Positions 49,954 through 58,858 of a stretch of DNA of 64,000 bases are shown in pieces (position 1 is the stretch's first letter; each line of letters opens with the position of its first letter). The notes beneath the pieces are model-generated. The model did not search any database. It was not told where the DNA came from and saw only the letters and a list, made by a program, of their open reading frames with translations. This stretch comes from an uncultured Lachnospiraceae bacterium (lineage in GTDB: Bacteria > Bacillota > Clostridia > Lachnospirales > Lachnospiraceae): NCBI GenBank assembly GCA_910579735.1, contig CAJTUZ010000002.1, positions 124,001 through 188,000 on the forward strand. The letters run 5' to 3'. A program made the translations under genes and the position numbers.

Positions 49954-50958
49954 TTGAAGAAATCTTTTAAATTCGTGGTATGGGAAATAATAATAAAAAT
50001 TTTTTTAATTACCTTGCCTATTTTAGAAATTTTGTGGCTGATTATTTTATTTTTTATGGAAATGGAAAAGGATCATATAGGCGGTCTTCAGATATTAATC
50101 GGTATTCTGGGGGTTGTTGTGACAATCATAACATTTCTCTTTGCGAAAAAGCAGAAGACTGTATGTAAAATCATTATTTATTTCGTAATTATTCTGATAT
50201 TATTGCTTATAGACATCGGCTGGAGTTGGGGAATAGCAAGACAGGGGACTGAAATGATCAATACGTTTGCAGTCGGGAAAACTGAAAATGGCGAAAATAA
50301 TAGCGGTGGAGTGAAAGAATTGGAAAAGAATTTGAAGATTCTGGTATTACAGGATGATTATTTTTTGAAATCATTGACAGAGTACACAAATGAACAGGGG
50401 GATGATTCTGTTAAGATTACAGCGATATTTGAAAGTGAAATAGCTGACTGGATGAAGAATTGGAATATTTATACATTGGGTAAATTTGGAAGTGAATATG
50501 AGAAAAAAAGGGAAAGAATAGATGAAATATACACTATTTGTTGCCTTGGAGAAATGAAATCTGAACATATTAAGGATAGAGCAGTGGATGATTTTATATT
50601 GTGTATTGAAGAGATACATAGCTTGCATAATGATTACATTAATCCGGAACTTTTAAAAGAAGAGGCTGGTAAATATATAGAGTTAGGAGATTTATGTGTG
50701 GACTTAGGAAGACAAAGAGAGGCTGCTGATTTTTACCGTGCTGCTATGCGAACTGCATGGGAAGGGGTGGAAGAATCTATTAAATATGGTATGTTGACTA
50801 ATGCAAAAGAAACATTGGAGATAATGAGTACGGCTTACAAAAGAGTTGATACATTGCCGGAAGAATTTGATGATTGGGATTGTAAACGCGCTTCTATCAT
50901 AGGGGATGTGCTGCAGGATTTGAGTGATTCTTTTGATACTCGGTTTCCGCATGACTAA
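49954..50958 (+). CDS. Membrane protein with C-terminal helical-repeat domain, unknown
   Basis: A 334-aa protein starting at TTG 49954 behind GGGGTGAGG. Three N-terminal membrane helices lie at about 10-36, 43-65 and 70-92. An outward or cytoplasmic soluble domain follows, whose last 110 residues are TPR-like (YIELGDLCVDLGRQREAADFYRAAMRTAW). It is A/T-rich like the gene before it, 152 nt away. I do not recognise the family. The pair may be an island acquired together. A defence or signalling role would be speculation. Confidence 0.6.
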   Translation: MKKSFKFVVWEIIIKIFLITLPILEILWLIILFFMEMEKDHIGGLQILIGILGVVVTIITFLFAKKQKTVCKIIIYFVIILILLLIDIGWSWGIARQGTEMINTFAVGKTENGENNSGGVKELEKNLKILVLQDDYFLKSLTEYTNEQGDDSVKITAIFESEIADWMKNWNIYTLGKFGSEYEKKRERIDEIYTICCLGEMKSEHIKDRAVDDFILCIEEIHSLHNDYINPELLKEEAGKYIELGDLCVDLGRQREAADFYRAAMRTAWEGVEESIKYGMLTNAKETLEIMSTAYKRVDTLPEEFDDWDCKRASIIGDVLQDLSDSFDTRFPHD

Positions 50959-51085
50959 GTGAATTTCTTTACTGCATGAATTTCAATAATGGAGATATCC
51001 CATTCGCACAAGCATAGCCGCCTAAAATGCAAGAGGCTGTCTGAAGCATGTCCTGAAATGATTTTTTCGGATTTTATCCGCAGCG

Positions 51086-51129
51086 AAAACCCCCATGTCC
51101 GCATGAAAGCGGACACGGGGGTTTTCTTT
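51086..51129 (+). terminator. Strong Rho-independent terminator
   Basis: AAAACCCCCATGTCCGC (51086-51102) and GCGGACACGGGGGTTTT (51109-51125) pair over 17 bp (one mismatch) with a 6-nt loop, then CTTTT. The rest of the 386-nt gap from 50959 to 51344 holds only this and the promoter at 51254. Confidence 0.85.
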
Positions 51130-51253
51130 TAGGGGAGGATAAGTATTTCCTTATCTTTTGACTAATATCATTATTACCGTATCCGATAAGAATATTCACC
51201 AAAAGATAAAAGTTCGCAAAAAATTTCAGAAAAAAGTTTCATAAAAATAAAAA

Positions 51254-51282
51254 TTTACTTTTTCCTCAAAATGTTGTATACT
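51254..51282 (+). promoter_or_regulatory. Promoter of the SEC-C gene
   Basis: TTTACT (51254-51259), a 17-nt spacer and TATACT (51277-51282), about 63 nt before the gene. A short inverted repeat (GGTATC/GATATC) follows at the likely transcript start. Confidence 0.5.
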
Positions 51283-51344
51283 AACGAGGGTATCTATAGG
51301 ATATCTTGAGTAATGAATACTAGATAAAAGGTGGTTTAATAAAA

Positions 51345-51851
51345 ATGGCATTATTAAAACAGTGGCGTGATATGGCGTATTCCGAAACAGCGAACAAAGG
51401 AGATCTGCAGAGACTGTGGTCTGCCTATTTTTTAAAAGAAAAAGAGATCTACGGCGAGCTTTTGAAAACGCCTGACGAAGTGGTGGAAGGGACTGTAAAG
51501 GAACTGGCTGAAAAATATGGTGTTGATATCATGACAATGACGGGATTTCTCGACGGTATCAACGACAGTTTAAAAGAAGCGAATCCGATCGAAGAGATGG
51601 AAGAGGATACGAAGGTCAGTCTTGGATTTGATAAGGCGCTTCTTTATAAGAATATGGTAGCGGCAGGCGCAGACTGGTTATATAATCTGGAAGAATGGAA
51701 CGATATCTTTGACGAAGAAACCAGAAAGAGTCTTTATAAGGAACAGAAGGAGTCTACTACGATCCACAAGGACCCGAAGGTATATCCGAATGATCCGTGT
51801 CCGTGTGGCAGTGGTAAGAAATATAAAAAATGCTGCGGAAAAAACAAATAA
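51345..51851 (+). CDS. SEC-C metal-binding motif protein
   Basis: A 168-aa protein ending in the SEC-C zinc motif DPCPCGSGKKYKKCCGK (about 150-167), the tail also found on SecA. The N-terminal 130 residues are helical and acidic. Small SEC-C proteins are common in Lachnospiraceae, and their role is unclear; ribosome or SecA/SecB-linked functions have been proposed for relatives. AAAGGTGG is the ribosome site. The CAP-domain gene follows after 26 nt. Confidence 0.88.
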   Translation: MALLKQWRDMAYSETANKGDLQRLWSAYFLKEKEIYGELLKTPDEVVEGTVKELAEKYGVDIMTMTGFLDGINDSLKEANPIEEMEEDTKVSLGFDKALLYKNMVAAGADWLYNLEEWNDIFDEETRKSLYKEQKESTTIHKDPKVYPNDPCPCGSGKKYKKCCGKNK

Positions 51852-51877
51852 GATCTGAAAAAGGGAAGATAAGGAAA

Positions 51878-52525
51878 TTGAATAAAAAGATTTCAATACT
51901 TTTTCTTGCCGCATCCTGTATGCTTGCCGGGTTTGGGAAAAAAGAAACGCATGCGGCGCCTGTGTTTGTGTCGCCCATTTCCTGCCAGTCGGAACAGGAG
52001 CAGGCGGTATTGTCGGCTTTCCGGCAGGATAAGACACAGCAGAATAAGACGGGGCAAAATGGCGCAGAACAGACTGCGGCAGCGGCACAGGCGGCAGAAC
52101 CTGCAGCGCCGGCAGCGGAAGGTTTACAGGAGCAAAAGACCGTATCCGGCAATACGATAAGCGATCTGGAGATAGAACTGGAAAAAGTTCTGGCACAGGT
52201 CAATCAGGCGAGGAAGGATGTCGGACAGGAAGAACTTGTCTGGAATGATGATCTGGCTTCCGCTGCAGAGATCAGAGCCGAAGAGATCCGCACTTCATTT
52301 TCGCATACAAGACCCGATGGCAGCGAATGGTGGAGCGTGAATACGGATATCATATATGGGGAGAATCTCGCAAAAGGATATCAGAGCGCAGACAGCGTTA
52401 TGGCGGCATGGCTGGCATCCGCAGAGCATAAGGATAACATTCTGTATGCCGGATTCCGTTCAATCGGGATTGCGGTCTATGAAGCGGATGGAAAATGGTA
52501 CTGGGCACAGGAGTTTGGTTATTAG
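51878..52525 (+). CDS. Secreted CAP-domain (SCP/PR1-like) protein
   Basis: A 215-aa protein. TTG 51878 gives a proper signal peptide (NKKISILFLAASCMLAG) and has AAGGA upstream, so I prefer it to ATG 51830, which lies inside the SEC-C gene. An Ala/Gln/Glu-rich spacer covers about 40-95. A C-terminal CAP domain from about 105 to the end follows: LVWNDDLASAAEIRAEEI, FSHTRPDGSEWW, GENLAKGY and KWYWAQEFGY. Exported CAP proteins are common in Firmicutes, with roles in spore coats or cell-surface biology. Activity here is unknown. Confidence 0.88.
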   Translation: MNKKISILFLAASCMLAGFGKKETHAAPVFVSPISCQSEQEQAVLSAFRQDKTQQNKTGQNGAEQTAAAAQAAEPAAPAAEGLQEQKTVSGNTISDLEIELEKVLAQVNQARKDVGQEELVWNDDLASAAEIRAEEIRTSFSHTRPDGSEWWSVNTDIIYGENLAKGYQSADSVMAAWLASAEHKDNILYAGFRSIGIAVYEADGKWYWAQEFGY

Positions 52526-52561
52526 TCTGTGAGCCGGGTATGAAATACGGAGGACTTAGCA

Positions 52562-53044
52562 ATGGACGGTGACAGGAGACAGGTGCCGGAACCACAGCCG
52601 GGAGAATCAAGGGCAGACTATGCGGTTTCCTTATTTGAGAGCGGATATAATTGCGCGCAGTCGGTTTTTGCAGCCTATGCCGAATTGTTCGGCATGGATT
52701 TTGGTACGGCATTAAAAATGTCAGGTGCAATGGGCGGCGGCATGGGCCGGATGAGAGAGGTGTGCGGCGCGGTTTCCTCCATGGCGCTTCTTGCAGGATT
52801 AAAAGAAGGTAATGACGATCCGGAGAATGAAGCGGCAAAAGAGCATATTTATGCGCTCGTTCGTGATATGAGCACGCAGTTTAAGGAAAAGCAGGGGACA
52901 ATTATCTGCAGGGAGCTGTTAGGTATCGAAGGTATGGAAGAGAGCGCCAAACCTTCTGTCAGAACACCGGAGTTCTACGCATCAAGGCCGTGCGGAAAGA
53001 TCATAGCCTGTGCGGCGCAGATTATAGAGGATGTCCTTTTTTGA
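52562..53044 (+). CDS. C_GCAxxG_C_C family protein
   Basis: A 160-aa cysteine-motif protein. Cysteines occur in GYNCAQSV, EVCGAVSSMA, IICRELL, RPCGKI and IIACAAQI, the spacing that names the family (TIGR01909/PF09719). Such proteins are predicted to bind a redox or metal centre, sometimes as a subunit of oxidoreductases, but none is encoded next door. ACGGAGG precedes ATG 52562. There is no signal peptide. Confidence 0.9.
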   Translation: MDGDRRQVPEPQPGESRADYAVSLFESGYNCAQSVFAAYAELFGMDFGTALKMSGAMGGGMGRMREVCGAVSSMALLAGLKEGNDDPENEAAKEHIYALVRDMSTQFKEKQGTIICRELLGIEGMEESAKPSVRTPEFYASRPCGKIIACAAQIIEDVLF

Positions 53045-53127
53045 TAATATGACACAAAATGCGGAATGCAGCATGGACAAAATGCAGACCGGATATGAGA
53101 TATATTTAGCAGATGGGAGAGTTTGTT

Positions 53128-53553
53128 ATGTTTGTAACGGCAGCAATGATAAGAAAGATTTTGACGGAACTTAAAAAAGCATCTGAGAAAATGTTCCAGG
53201 GAGAGGTAACGATAACGAAAAGAGACGGCTGGCTGATCGGTACGATTTTAGTGCTTACCGGTATCGCTGTCGGTCTGATCAATGCACCGCTTACTCATGG
53301 GATCAATATCAGTATTATGAGCAATAACGGCAATAACGGTAATAACAGCGGACATAACAGCAGTAATAACCACGGAAGTTACAGCGATACCGGAGCTGTA
53401 GATGGCAAAGCCGAAGACGCATGCGGCTCACTTCCGAAAAAGGAAAAGGAAACCGCATCGAAAGTGAAGGCAGCGATAGAAGATAAGAAAGCGGGGGTTT
53501 GCTGTAAGCGCCGTAAAAAAGGAATGAAAAAGGCGGCAGCCGGTAAAAGATAA
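53128..53553 (+). CDS. Small membrane-anchored protein with Asn/Gly-rich region
   Basis: A 141-aa protein not recognised. An amphipathic helical start (MIRKILTELKKASEKMF) leads to one membrane helix at about 42-62 (WLIGTILVLTGIAVGLINA). An Asn/Gly/Ser repeat (NNGNNGNNSGHNSSNNHG) follows, then a Lys-rich tail with CC. ATG 53128 has GGGAGA 8 nt upstream; ATG 53113 is also possible. It precedes thrS by 57 nt. Function unknown. Confidence 0.6.
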   Translation: MFVTAAMIRKILTELKKASEKMFQGEVTITKRDGWLIGTILVLTGIAVGLINAPLTHGINISIMSNNGNNGNNSGHNSSNNHGSYSDTGAVDGKAEDACGSLPKKEKETASKVKAAIEDKKAGVCCKRRKKGMKKAAAGKR

Positions 53554-53610
53554 ATGACAGACTCTGCGGCAGTAAATGCTGCGGACCGGATGAAAGGGAT
53601 GTGAATTAGA

Positions 53611-55575
53611 TTGAAAATAACATTAAAAGATGGTTCTGTAAAAGAATATGCTCAGCCGATGAGCGTATATGAAATCGCAGCCGATATTTCGGAAGGACTT
53701 GCAAGGGCGGCCTGCGCAGGCGAGATCGATGGAAAGATCGAAGATTTAAGAACGCTGATAGAGAAGGACTGCGAACTGAATATCATAACGGCGAATACAC
53801 CGGAGGGCCTGCGCGTTATCAGGCATACGGCATCCCACGTTATGGCGGAAGCGGTCAAGAGACTGTTCCCGGATGCCAAAGTGACGATCGGCCCGGCCAT
53901 AGACGATGGCTTCTACTATGACTTTGATGCAGAGCCTTTTTCCAGAGAAGATCTGGACAGCATAGAGGCCGAGATGAAGAAAATTATCAAGGAAGGCCAT
54001 AAACTCGAACGATTCACACTGCAAAGAGACGAGGCAATTCGTTTCATGGAGGAAAAGGGAGAACCTTATAAAGTGGAGTTGATTCGGGATCTGCCGGAAG
54101 ATGCGGAGATTTCTTTCTATGATCAGGGCGGTTTCACGGATTTATGCGCGGGTCCGCATCTGATGAGTACCAAGTCCATTAAGGCATTTAAACTGATCTC
54201 TTCTTCTATGGCATATTGGAGAGGGGATTCCGACAAAGCGCAGTTACAGCGTATCTACGGTACGGCTTTTCAGAAAAAAGAGGAACTGGCGGCTTATCTG
54301 GAACATCTGGAAGATATCAAGAAGCGCGATCATAACAAACTCGGCCGCGAGATGGAATTGTTTACGACCGTTGATGTGATCGGACAGGGACTGCCGCTGT
54401 TACTGCCCAAGGGCACGAAAATGGTGATGAAATTACAGCGCTGGATCGAAGACCTGGAGGATAAAGAGTGGGGATATGTCCGCACGAAAACGCCGCTTAT
54501 GGCCAAGAGTGATCTGTATAAGATCTCCGGGCATTGGGATCATTATAAAGAAGGAATGTTTGTACTTGGCGATGAGGAGAAGGACAAAGAGGTATTTGCC
54601 CTGCGTCCGATGACTTGTCCGTTCCAGTATTATTGCTATAAGAACAGCCAGCATTCATACCGTGATCTGCCGATCCGTTATGGTGAGACTTCAACTTTGT
54701 TCAGAAACGAAGATTCCGGTGAAATGCACGGCCTGACAAGGGTGCGTCAGTTTACGATCTCGGAAGGACATCTTGTGATCCGTCCCGATCAGGCGCAGGA
54801 AGAACTGAAAAGCTGTCTGGATCTGGCACATTACTGTCTTTCCACACTTGGTCTGGAGGACGAGGTAACGTACAGACTATCCAAATGGGATCCGAATAAT
54901 AAAGAGAAATATCTGGGCGACGAAGAATACTGGGAGTCCACACAGAGCAAGATCCGTGAAGTGCTGAAAGAAAAGGGAGTCACCTTTACGGAAGCGGACG
55001 GTGAAGCGGCATTCTATGGTCCTAAGATCGACATTCAGGCGAAGAATGTATATGGCAAAGAGGATACGATGATCACGATCCAGCTTGACTGTGCCATTGC
55101 AGAAAACTTCGATATGTATTACATCGATCAGAACGGGGATAAGATTCGTCCTTATATCATTCACAGGACTTCTATGGGATGTTATGAAAGAACATTAGCA
55201 TGGCTGATCGAAAAATATGCAGGCAAGTTCCCGACATGGCTGTGTCCGGAGCAGGTGCGCGTACTTCCGATCTCCGAGAAATATGAGGATTATGCGCAGC
55301 AGGTAAGAAAGAAACTGGCCGCAAATGATGTTGATGTTACGGTTGACAGCCGTTCCGAAAAGATCGGATTCAAGATCCGCGAGGCAAGACTTGCGAAACT
55401 TCCCTATATGTTGGTCGTAGGACAGAACGAAGCGGAAGAGGGTACGGTTTCTGTCAGAAGCCGTTTTGCAGGAGACGAAGGGGTGAAGCCTCTGGATGCC
55501 TTTATCGAACAGATCTGCAGGGAAATAAGAACCAAAGAGATCCGTAAGGAAATAACTTCGGAAAACGAAGCATAG
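53611..55575 (+). CDS. thrS: Threonyl-tRNA synthetase
   Basis: A 654-aa class II aminoacyl-tRNA synthetase. A TGS domain is at about 1-60. The editing domain has HTASHVMAEA (H-x3-H) and a later cysteine block (DLCAGPHL). Motif 2 is RPMTCPFQYYCYKN and RYGETSTLFRNEDSGEMHGLTRVR. Motif 3 is HRTSMGCYERTLAWLIEKY, followed by an anticodon-binding domain from about 545. It uses a TTG start (53611); no ATG is near. The upstream spacer is only 57 nt and holds no T-box leader, unlike thrS in many Firmicutes. Identification is certain. Confidence 0.97.
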   Translation: MKITLKDGSVKEYAQPMSVYEIAADISEGLARAACAGEIDGKIEDLRTLIEKDCELNIITANTPEGLRVIRHTASHVMAEAVKRLFPDAKVTIGPAIDDGFYYDFDAEPFSREDLDSIEAEMKKIIKEGHKLERFTLQRDEAIRFMEEKGEPYKVELIRDLPEDAEISFYDQGGFTDLCAGPHLMSTKSIKAFKLISSSMAYWRGDSDKAQLQRIYGTAFQKKEELAAYLEHLEDIKKRDHNKLGREMELFTTVDVIGQGLPLLLPKGTKMVMKLQRWIEDLEDKEWGYVRTKTPLMAKSDLYKISGHWDHYKEGMFVLGDEEKDKEVFALRPMTCPFQYYCYKNSQHSYRDLPIRYGETSTLFRNEDSGEMHGLTRVRQFTISEGHLVIRPDQAQEELKSCLDLAHYCLSTLGLEDEVTYRLSKWDPNNKEKYLGDEEYWESTQSKIREVLKEKGVTFTEADGEAAFYGPKIDIQAKNVYGKEDTMITIQLDCAIAENFDMYYIDQNGDKIRPYIIHRTSMGCYERTLAWLIEKYAGKFPTWLCPEQVRVLPISEKYEDYAQQVRKKLAANDVDVTVDSRSEKIGFKIREARLAKLPYMLVVGQNEAEEGTVSVRSRFAGDEGVKPLDAFIEQICREIRTKEIRKEITSENEA

Positions 55576-55604
55576 CCTGAAACGATACAGGCTGAGGGAA
55601 AGAA

Positions 55605-57287
55605 ATGGTTACAGGAAAGAAAATATCTTACAAAGCAGTTATCGGATGGAGTCTGCTTATGATAGGCTTCATCATGCTTTGTAACAGTATCAGGCTGTGC
55701 TTTAGCAAAGATATCTGGTATGATGAATTATTCACCGTGGGAATGGTAGAACATTCCTATGGTGAATTCATTCGTTTTACGGCCAAAGATGTACACCCGC
55801 CGCTTTATTACTGCATTGCCAAAATAGTGGTTGATCTCTGGAAACTGATTGTACCTGCGGCGGAAACGGTTATGATCATCAAACTGGTTTCCGTGATGCC
55901 GTATTTTTTGCTGCTTGTATATGCGCTTACGTTTCTTCGAAGAAGATTCGGGATTTTTCCGGCCGGCGTTTTCTTTTTCTGCATAATGTCCATGCCGCAG
56001 ATGAGCGCCTATACGGTGGAAATGCGTATGTATGGTTTTGCTCTTTTGTTTGTATCGGCGGCATTTTTCCACGCGTATGGAATTGTTTGTCCGGATGAGT
56101 GTGAAGGCAGACAGCATGCGGTTTTAGATCAATCTGTCTGCGCGTCTCCAAAGCGGCGCCTGCGCAGCGCATCGTGCGCCGTCCACTATGCGGCGCTTAC
56201 GGTTTACGGACTGGCGGCGGCTTATACGCAGTATTTTGCCTGTGTGGCTGTTATCATGATATATGCCTGTCTTTTCGTATGGTTTGGTTTTCATAGATGG
56301 AAGCGGCAGGAAAAAGAGGCCGGGAAGATGTTAAGAAACCTGTCCTTCTGTGTTCTTGCTTCGATCATCGGTTATCTGCCCTGGTTTTTCGTACTGCTTT
56401 CACAGATAAACACGGTCCGGTCGAATTACTGGATTCTGCCGTTAACCTGGCGCAGTCTTGGAGGCTGTGTGAAATTCCTGATGAAGCCGGCTTTTACGAA
56501 TGAGAAGGTGAATGTGGTTTATGCGGTTGTCATGTTTTTAATTTATGTCATATCGCTTGCCGGTTTCGGATACCGTGTCCTGAAACCGGGGAAAATACGG
56601 CAGGAAAAGCAGGAAATCCGCTTTTTCTATGCACTTGCAGGATGTGTCGTACTGTGCGGACTGGTGGGATTCGGATTTGCCGCCTCTTTTTTGATCAGGC
56701 CGATTTTCGTTTACCGCTATATGCTGCCGGCTATGGGATGTTTCTGGTTTTGCTTTGCATTATGTCTCGATTCCTATCCGGACTGCGATAGGTGGGCCGG
56801 CCGGCTGCCGTTTGGACGTATATTCGGCATCGGTGCGCTGATCGTGGTAACTGTGGCCGGACTTCGTTGCTACCGGGCGTTCATGGGAGAAGAAGAGTAC
56901 AAGATCGTGCTGATGAAAGAGACACAGGATGCGCTTGCAGGCATTGCGGCAGAAGATATTGTTATTTACAATTTTGATCAATTGCAGGCCGTGGCAGGAT
57001 ATTACGGCGGACAAAGAAGTTATCTCTGGAACGGTGAGGCGGAAGCTTTGATCGAAGAGATATTCGGCGAAAAAGGAAGCGTTTCTGCCGCGCAGGAGAT
57101 AAAGGAATGGCTTGCCTGCGGTAAAAATGTCTGGTTTTTCGGCAGCTTTAACAGCAGGGAAGATATCAGAACACAGTGGGAAGCGGATGGCATATATACG
57201 GAAGAAATGGGAAGTTTTCTGCTGGAGCGTTACTGGTTTAATATTTACAGGCTTTCGGTAAAGGAAAATGTTTCCTTTACCGAATAA
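55605..57287 (+). CDS. GT-C fold membrane glycosyltransferase, PMT/ArnT-like
   Basis: A 560-aa integral membrane protein with about eleven segments. The first extracellular loop carries the catalytic acidic motif DIWYDELFTVG (Asp40-Glu41) and DVHPPLYY, as in lipid-linked sugar transferases. A hydrophilic insertion with cysteines lies near 165-195, and a soluble C-terminal domain from about 440. It would move a sugar from polyprenyl phosphate to a cell-surface acceptor. It is encoded 30 nt after thrS. Sugar and acceptor unknown. Confidence 0.85.
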   Translation: MVTGKKISYKAVIGWSLLMIGFIMLCNSIRLCFSKDIWYDELFTVGMVEHSYGEFIRFTAKDVHPPLYYCIAKIVVDLWKLIVPAAETVMIIKLVSVMPYFLLLVYALTFLRRRFGIFPAGVFFFCIMSMPQMSAYTVEMRMYGFALLFVSAAFFHAYGIVCPDECEGRQHAVLDQSVCASPKRRLRSASCAVHYAALTVYGLAAAYTQYFACVAVIMIYACLFVWFGFHRWKRQEKEAGKMLRNLSFCVLASIIGYLPWFFVLLSQINTVRSNYWILPLTWRSLGGCVKFLMKPAFTNEKVNVVYAVVMFLIYVISLAGFGYRVLKPGKIRQEKQEIRFFYALAGCVVLCGLVGFGFAASFLIRPIFVYRYMLPAMGCFWFCFALCLDSYPDCDRWAGRLPFGRIFGIGALIVVTVAGLRCYRAFMGEEEYKIVLMKETQDALAGIAAEDIVIYNFDQLQAVAGYYGGQRSYLWNGEAEALIEEIFGEKGSVSAAQEIKEWLACGKNVWFFGSFNSREDIRTQWEADGIYTEEMGSFLLERYWFNIYRLSVKENVSFTE

Positions 57288-57437
57288 AGAGTTTCAAACA
57301 GGCAATAATAACCTTAATAGCGCACTTTCACGCGCTATGACTATGAAAAGACAGGCGCTGACGTATAAAACGCTTATGAGACCGGTCTTATGGGATTTTA
57401 CGTGGGATTTATACGGCAGGCAGGAATGGAGGTTATT

Positions 57438-57752
57438 ATGGCAGAGTTAAAATGTGGTGTGGAAAATTGTTGTTACAATGCGGAATGTTATTGCTGTAAA
57501 GGCGATATTATGGTAGGCGGACAGCATGCGGATACGAGCAGGGGAACATGTTGTGAAAGTTTCGCCCAGAAAAGAGACGATTCTTACACAAGCTCGCTCT
57601 TTCATCCGAGCAGAACGATCAGTATTGATTGCGAAGCAGAGAAATGTGTGTATAATAGTAATTATAAGTGTCATGCAGACCATGTAGATATCAGAGGCTG
57701 CGGCGCGGCAGACTGTAAAGGAACAGAATGCGCGACTTTTAAGGAGGCTTAG
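57438..57752 (+). CDS. DUF1540 domain protein, two repeats
   Basis: A 104-aa cysteine-rich protein made of two DUF1540 repeats: LKCGVENCCYNAECYCC with CCESF, and IDCEAEKCVYNSNYKC with ECATF. Each is a small metal-binding knuckle. The family is common in clostridia and linked to spore formation in some surveys; function is not established. ATG 57438 follows TGGAGG. The 150 nt before it show nothing distinct. Confidence 0.9.
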   Translation: MAELKCGVENCCYNAECYCCKGDIMVGGQHADTSRGTCCESFAQKRDDSYTSSLFHPSRTISIDCEAEKCVYNSNYKCHADHVDIRGCGAADCKGTECATFKEA

Positions 57753-57817
57753 ACCGGTTTTAGGGGAGGTTAGGTTTCAAAGAGCCGCAAAGGATAAAGG
57801 AGAAACAGATAAAACGG

Positions 57818-58558
57818 ATGAAATGTCAGAAAATTAAAAAAATGCGATTATGGGCGGCTTTTTTGCTGCTTATGACTGCGGTGTGCGGCTGCGGAGCGGA
57901 TAAGGCAGAAGAGGTAACGGCGCAGGTCGATGCCGTACAGGAGCAGGATGAAAACGATGCAGAGTGTGCCGGTGAAAGGAGCGAATGGGAGCTTTCCGAA
58001 GAAGATCCGGATGGCAGTATGCAGCAGTCGGAAGAGGAACTGGTGATCGATGAGGCGACGAAAGAAGAGCTGACGACCCAGATGCTGCAGGAAAATGAAT
58101 TGGATCTGTCTGTTATCAACAGTACCGAGGCGACGAGAGGATGTACATTTACGCTTCCGGAAGGGTTTACCGAATCGGAAGAGGTGCCGGGAATGTATAT
58201 GACAAAGCGCTATCCGATAGATGCCTCGCTCATATCTTATATGGAAATGGATAAAGATATTTCATTGCAGCTTATGACGGAGGAATCTTTCCTGGCGCAG
58301 ATGCAGTCCGATTTTAAACAGCTTTACGATACGGATATAGAAGTAGACCTAAAAAGCTATGAGAAAACGGAGATAAGCGGTTACCCGGCTTTCCGGATTC
58401 TGTGCAGTTACATATTGGATGGGGTGGAAATCACACAGCTTGCCTATGTGATCAATGCCGATAAGAGCTATGTGGTCACATATTCCCAGACAAGCGAGTA
58501 TGACAGGATGGAAGAATTTGAGGCAAGCGCCGCGACGATACAGTTGGAACTGGATTAA
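57818..58558 (+). CDS. Putative lipoprotein of unknown function
   Basis: A 246-aa exported protein. The signal peptide has a Cys-rich end (LLLMTAVCGCG; Cys23 or Cys25 could be lipidated, although the lipobox is not ideal). An acidic linker runs to about 80, then a compact alpha/beta domain starting at CTFTLPEGFTESEEVPGMY and ending IQLELD. The architecture resembles PsbP/LpqN-like surface proteins but the assignment is weak. AAAGGAG precedes ATG 57818 by about 13 nt. It is a single gene. Confidence 0.7.
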   Translation: MKCQKIKKMRLWAAFLLLMTAVCGCGADKAEEVTAQVDAVQEQDENDAECAGERSEWELSEEDPDGSMQQSEEELVIDEATKEELTTQMLQENELDLSVINSTEATRGCTFTLPEGFTESEEVPGMYMTKRYPIDASLISYMEMDKDISLQLMTEESFLAQMQSDFKQLYDTDIEVDLKSYEKTEISGYPAFRILCSYILDGVEITQLAYVINADKSYVVTYSQTSEYDRMEEFEASAATIQLELD

Positions 58559-58612
58559 AAAGGCTGCAACATATTGTGCCGCCATGTAACCATGTATATT
58601 TGTTTTTACGAT

Positions 58613-58680
58613 AGATCTCCTTATAGTTATTTCTGGAGAACTGCAGATGCAGTATCACCAAATAATCTATAAGGAGGTCT
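58613..58680 (+). repeat. Inverted repeat that covers a transposase ribosome site
   Basis: AGATCTCCTTATAGTTATTT (58613-58632) pairs with 58660-58680 (AAATAATCTATAAGGAGG core) with one bulge, and CTGCA-GA-TGCAG sits in the loop. The AAGGAGG ribosome site of the following transposase fragment is inside the right arm, and a T5 run follows. Transcription entering from outside would hide the site or terminate. Confidence 0.65.
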
Positions 58681-58684
58681 TTTT

Positions 58685-58789
58685 ATGTTTAAGAAGAGAA
58701 AAGTCAGAAGCATTCTGGAACTTCTGGGAAAAAATTTAAGCGCAAGGGAGGTGTCAAAAGTTTTAGGCATATATATTATTCGATATTGA
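58685..58789 (+). pseudogene. IS21-like transposase N-terminal remnant
   Basis: A 34-codon frame (MFKKRKVRSILELLGKNLSA, EVSKVLGI) matches the start of an IstA-type transposase with its HTH. The following residues (YIIRY, stop) are unrelated, so the element has lost the rest. Assignment rests on a short stretch. Confidence 0.5.
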
Positions 58790-58858
58790 CATGCCAAAAA
58801 TGATGCGGTATATTTATAACATAGTGTGCGAAATATATCTCAAAGAAGGAGTGATATA

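Noticed and set aside
57268..57450. Small frame between the GT-C and DUF1540 genes
   Set aside because: Begins inside the end of the glycosyltransferase gene, has no ribosome site and no recognisable composition.
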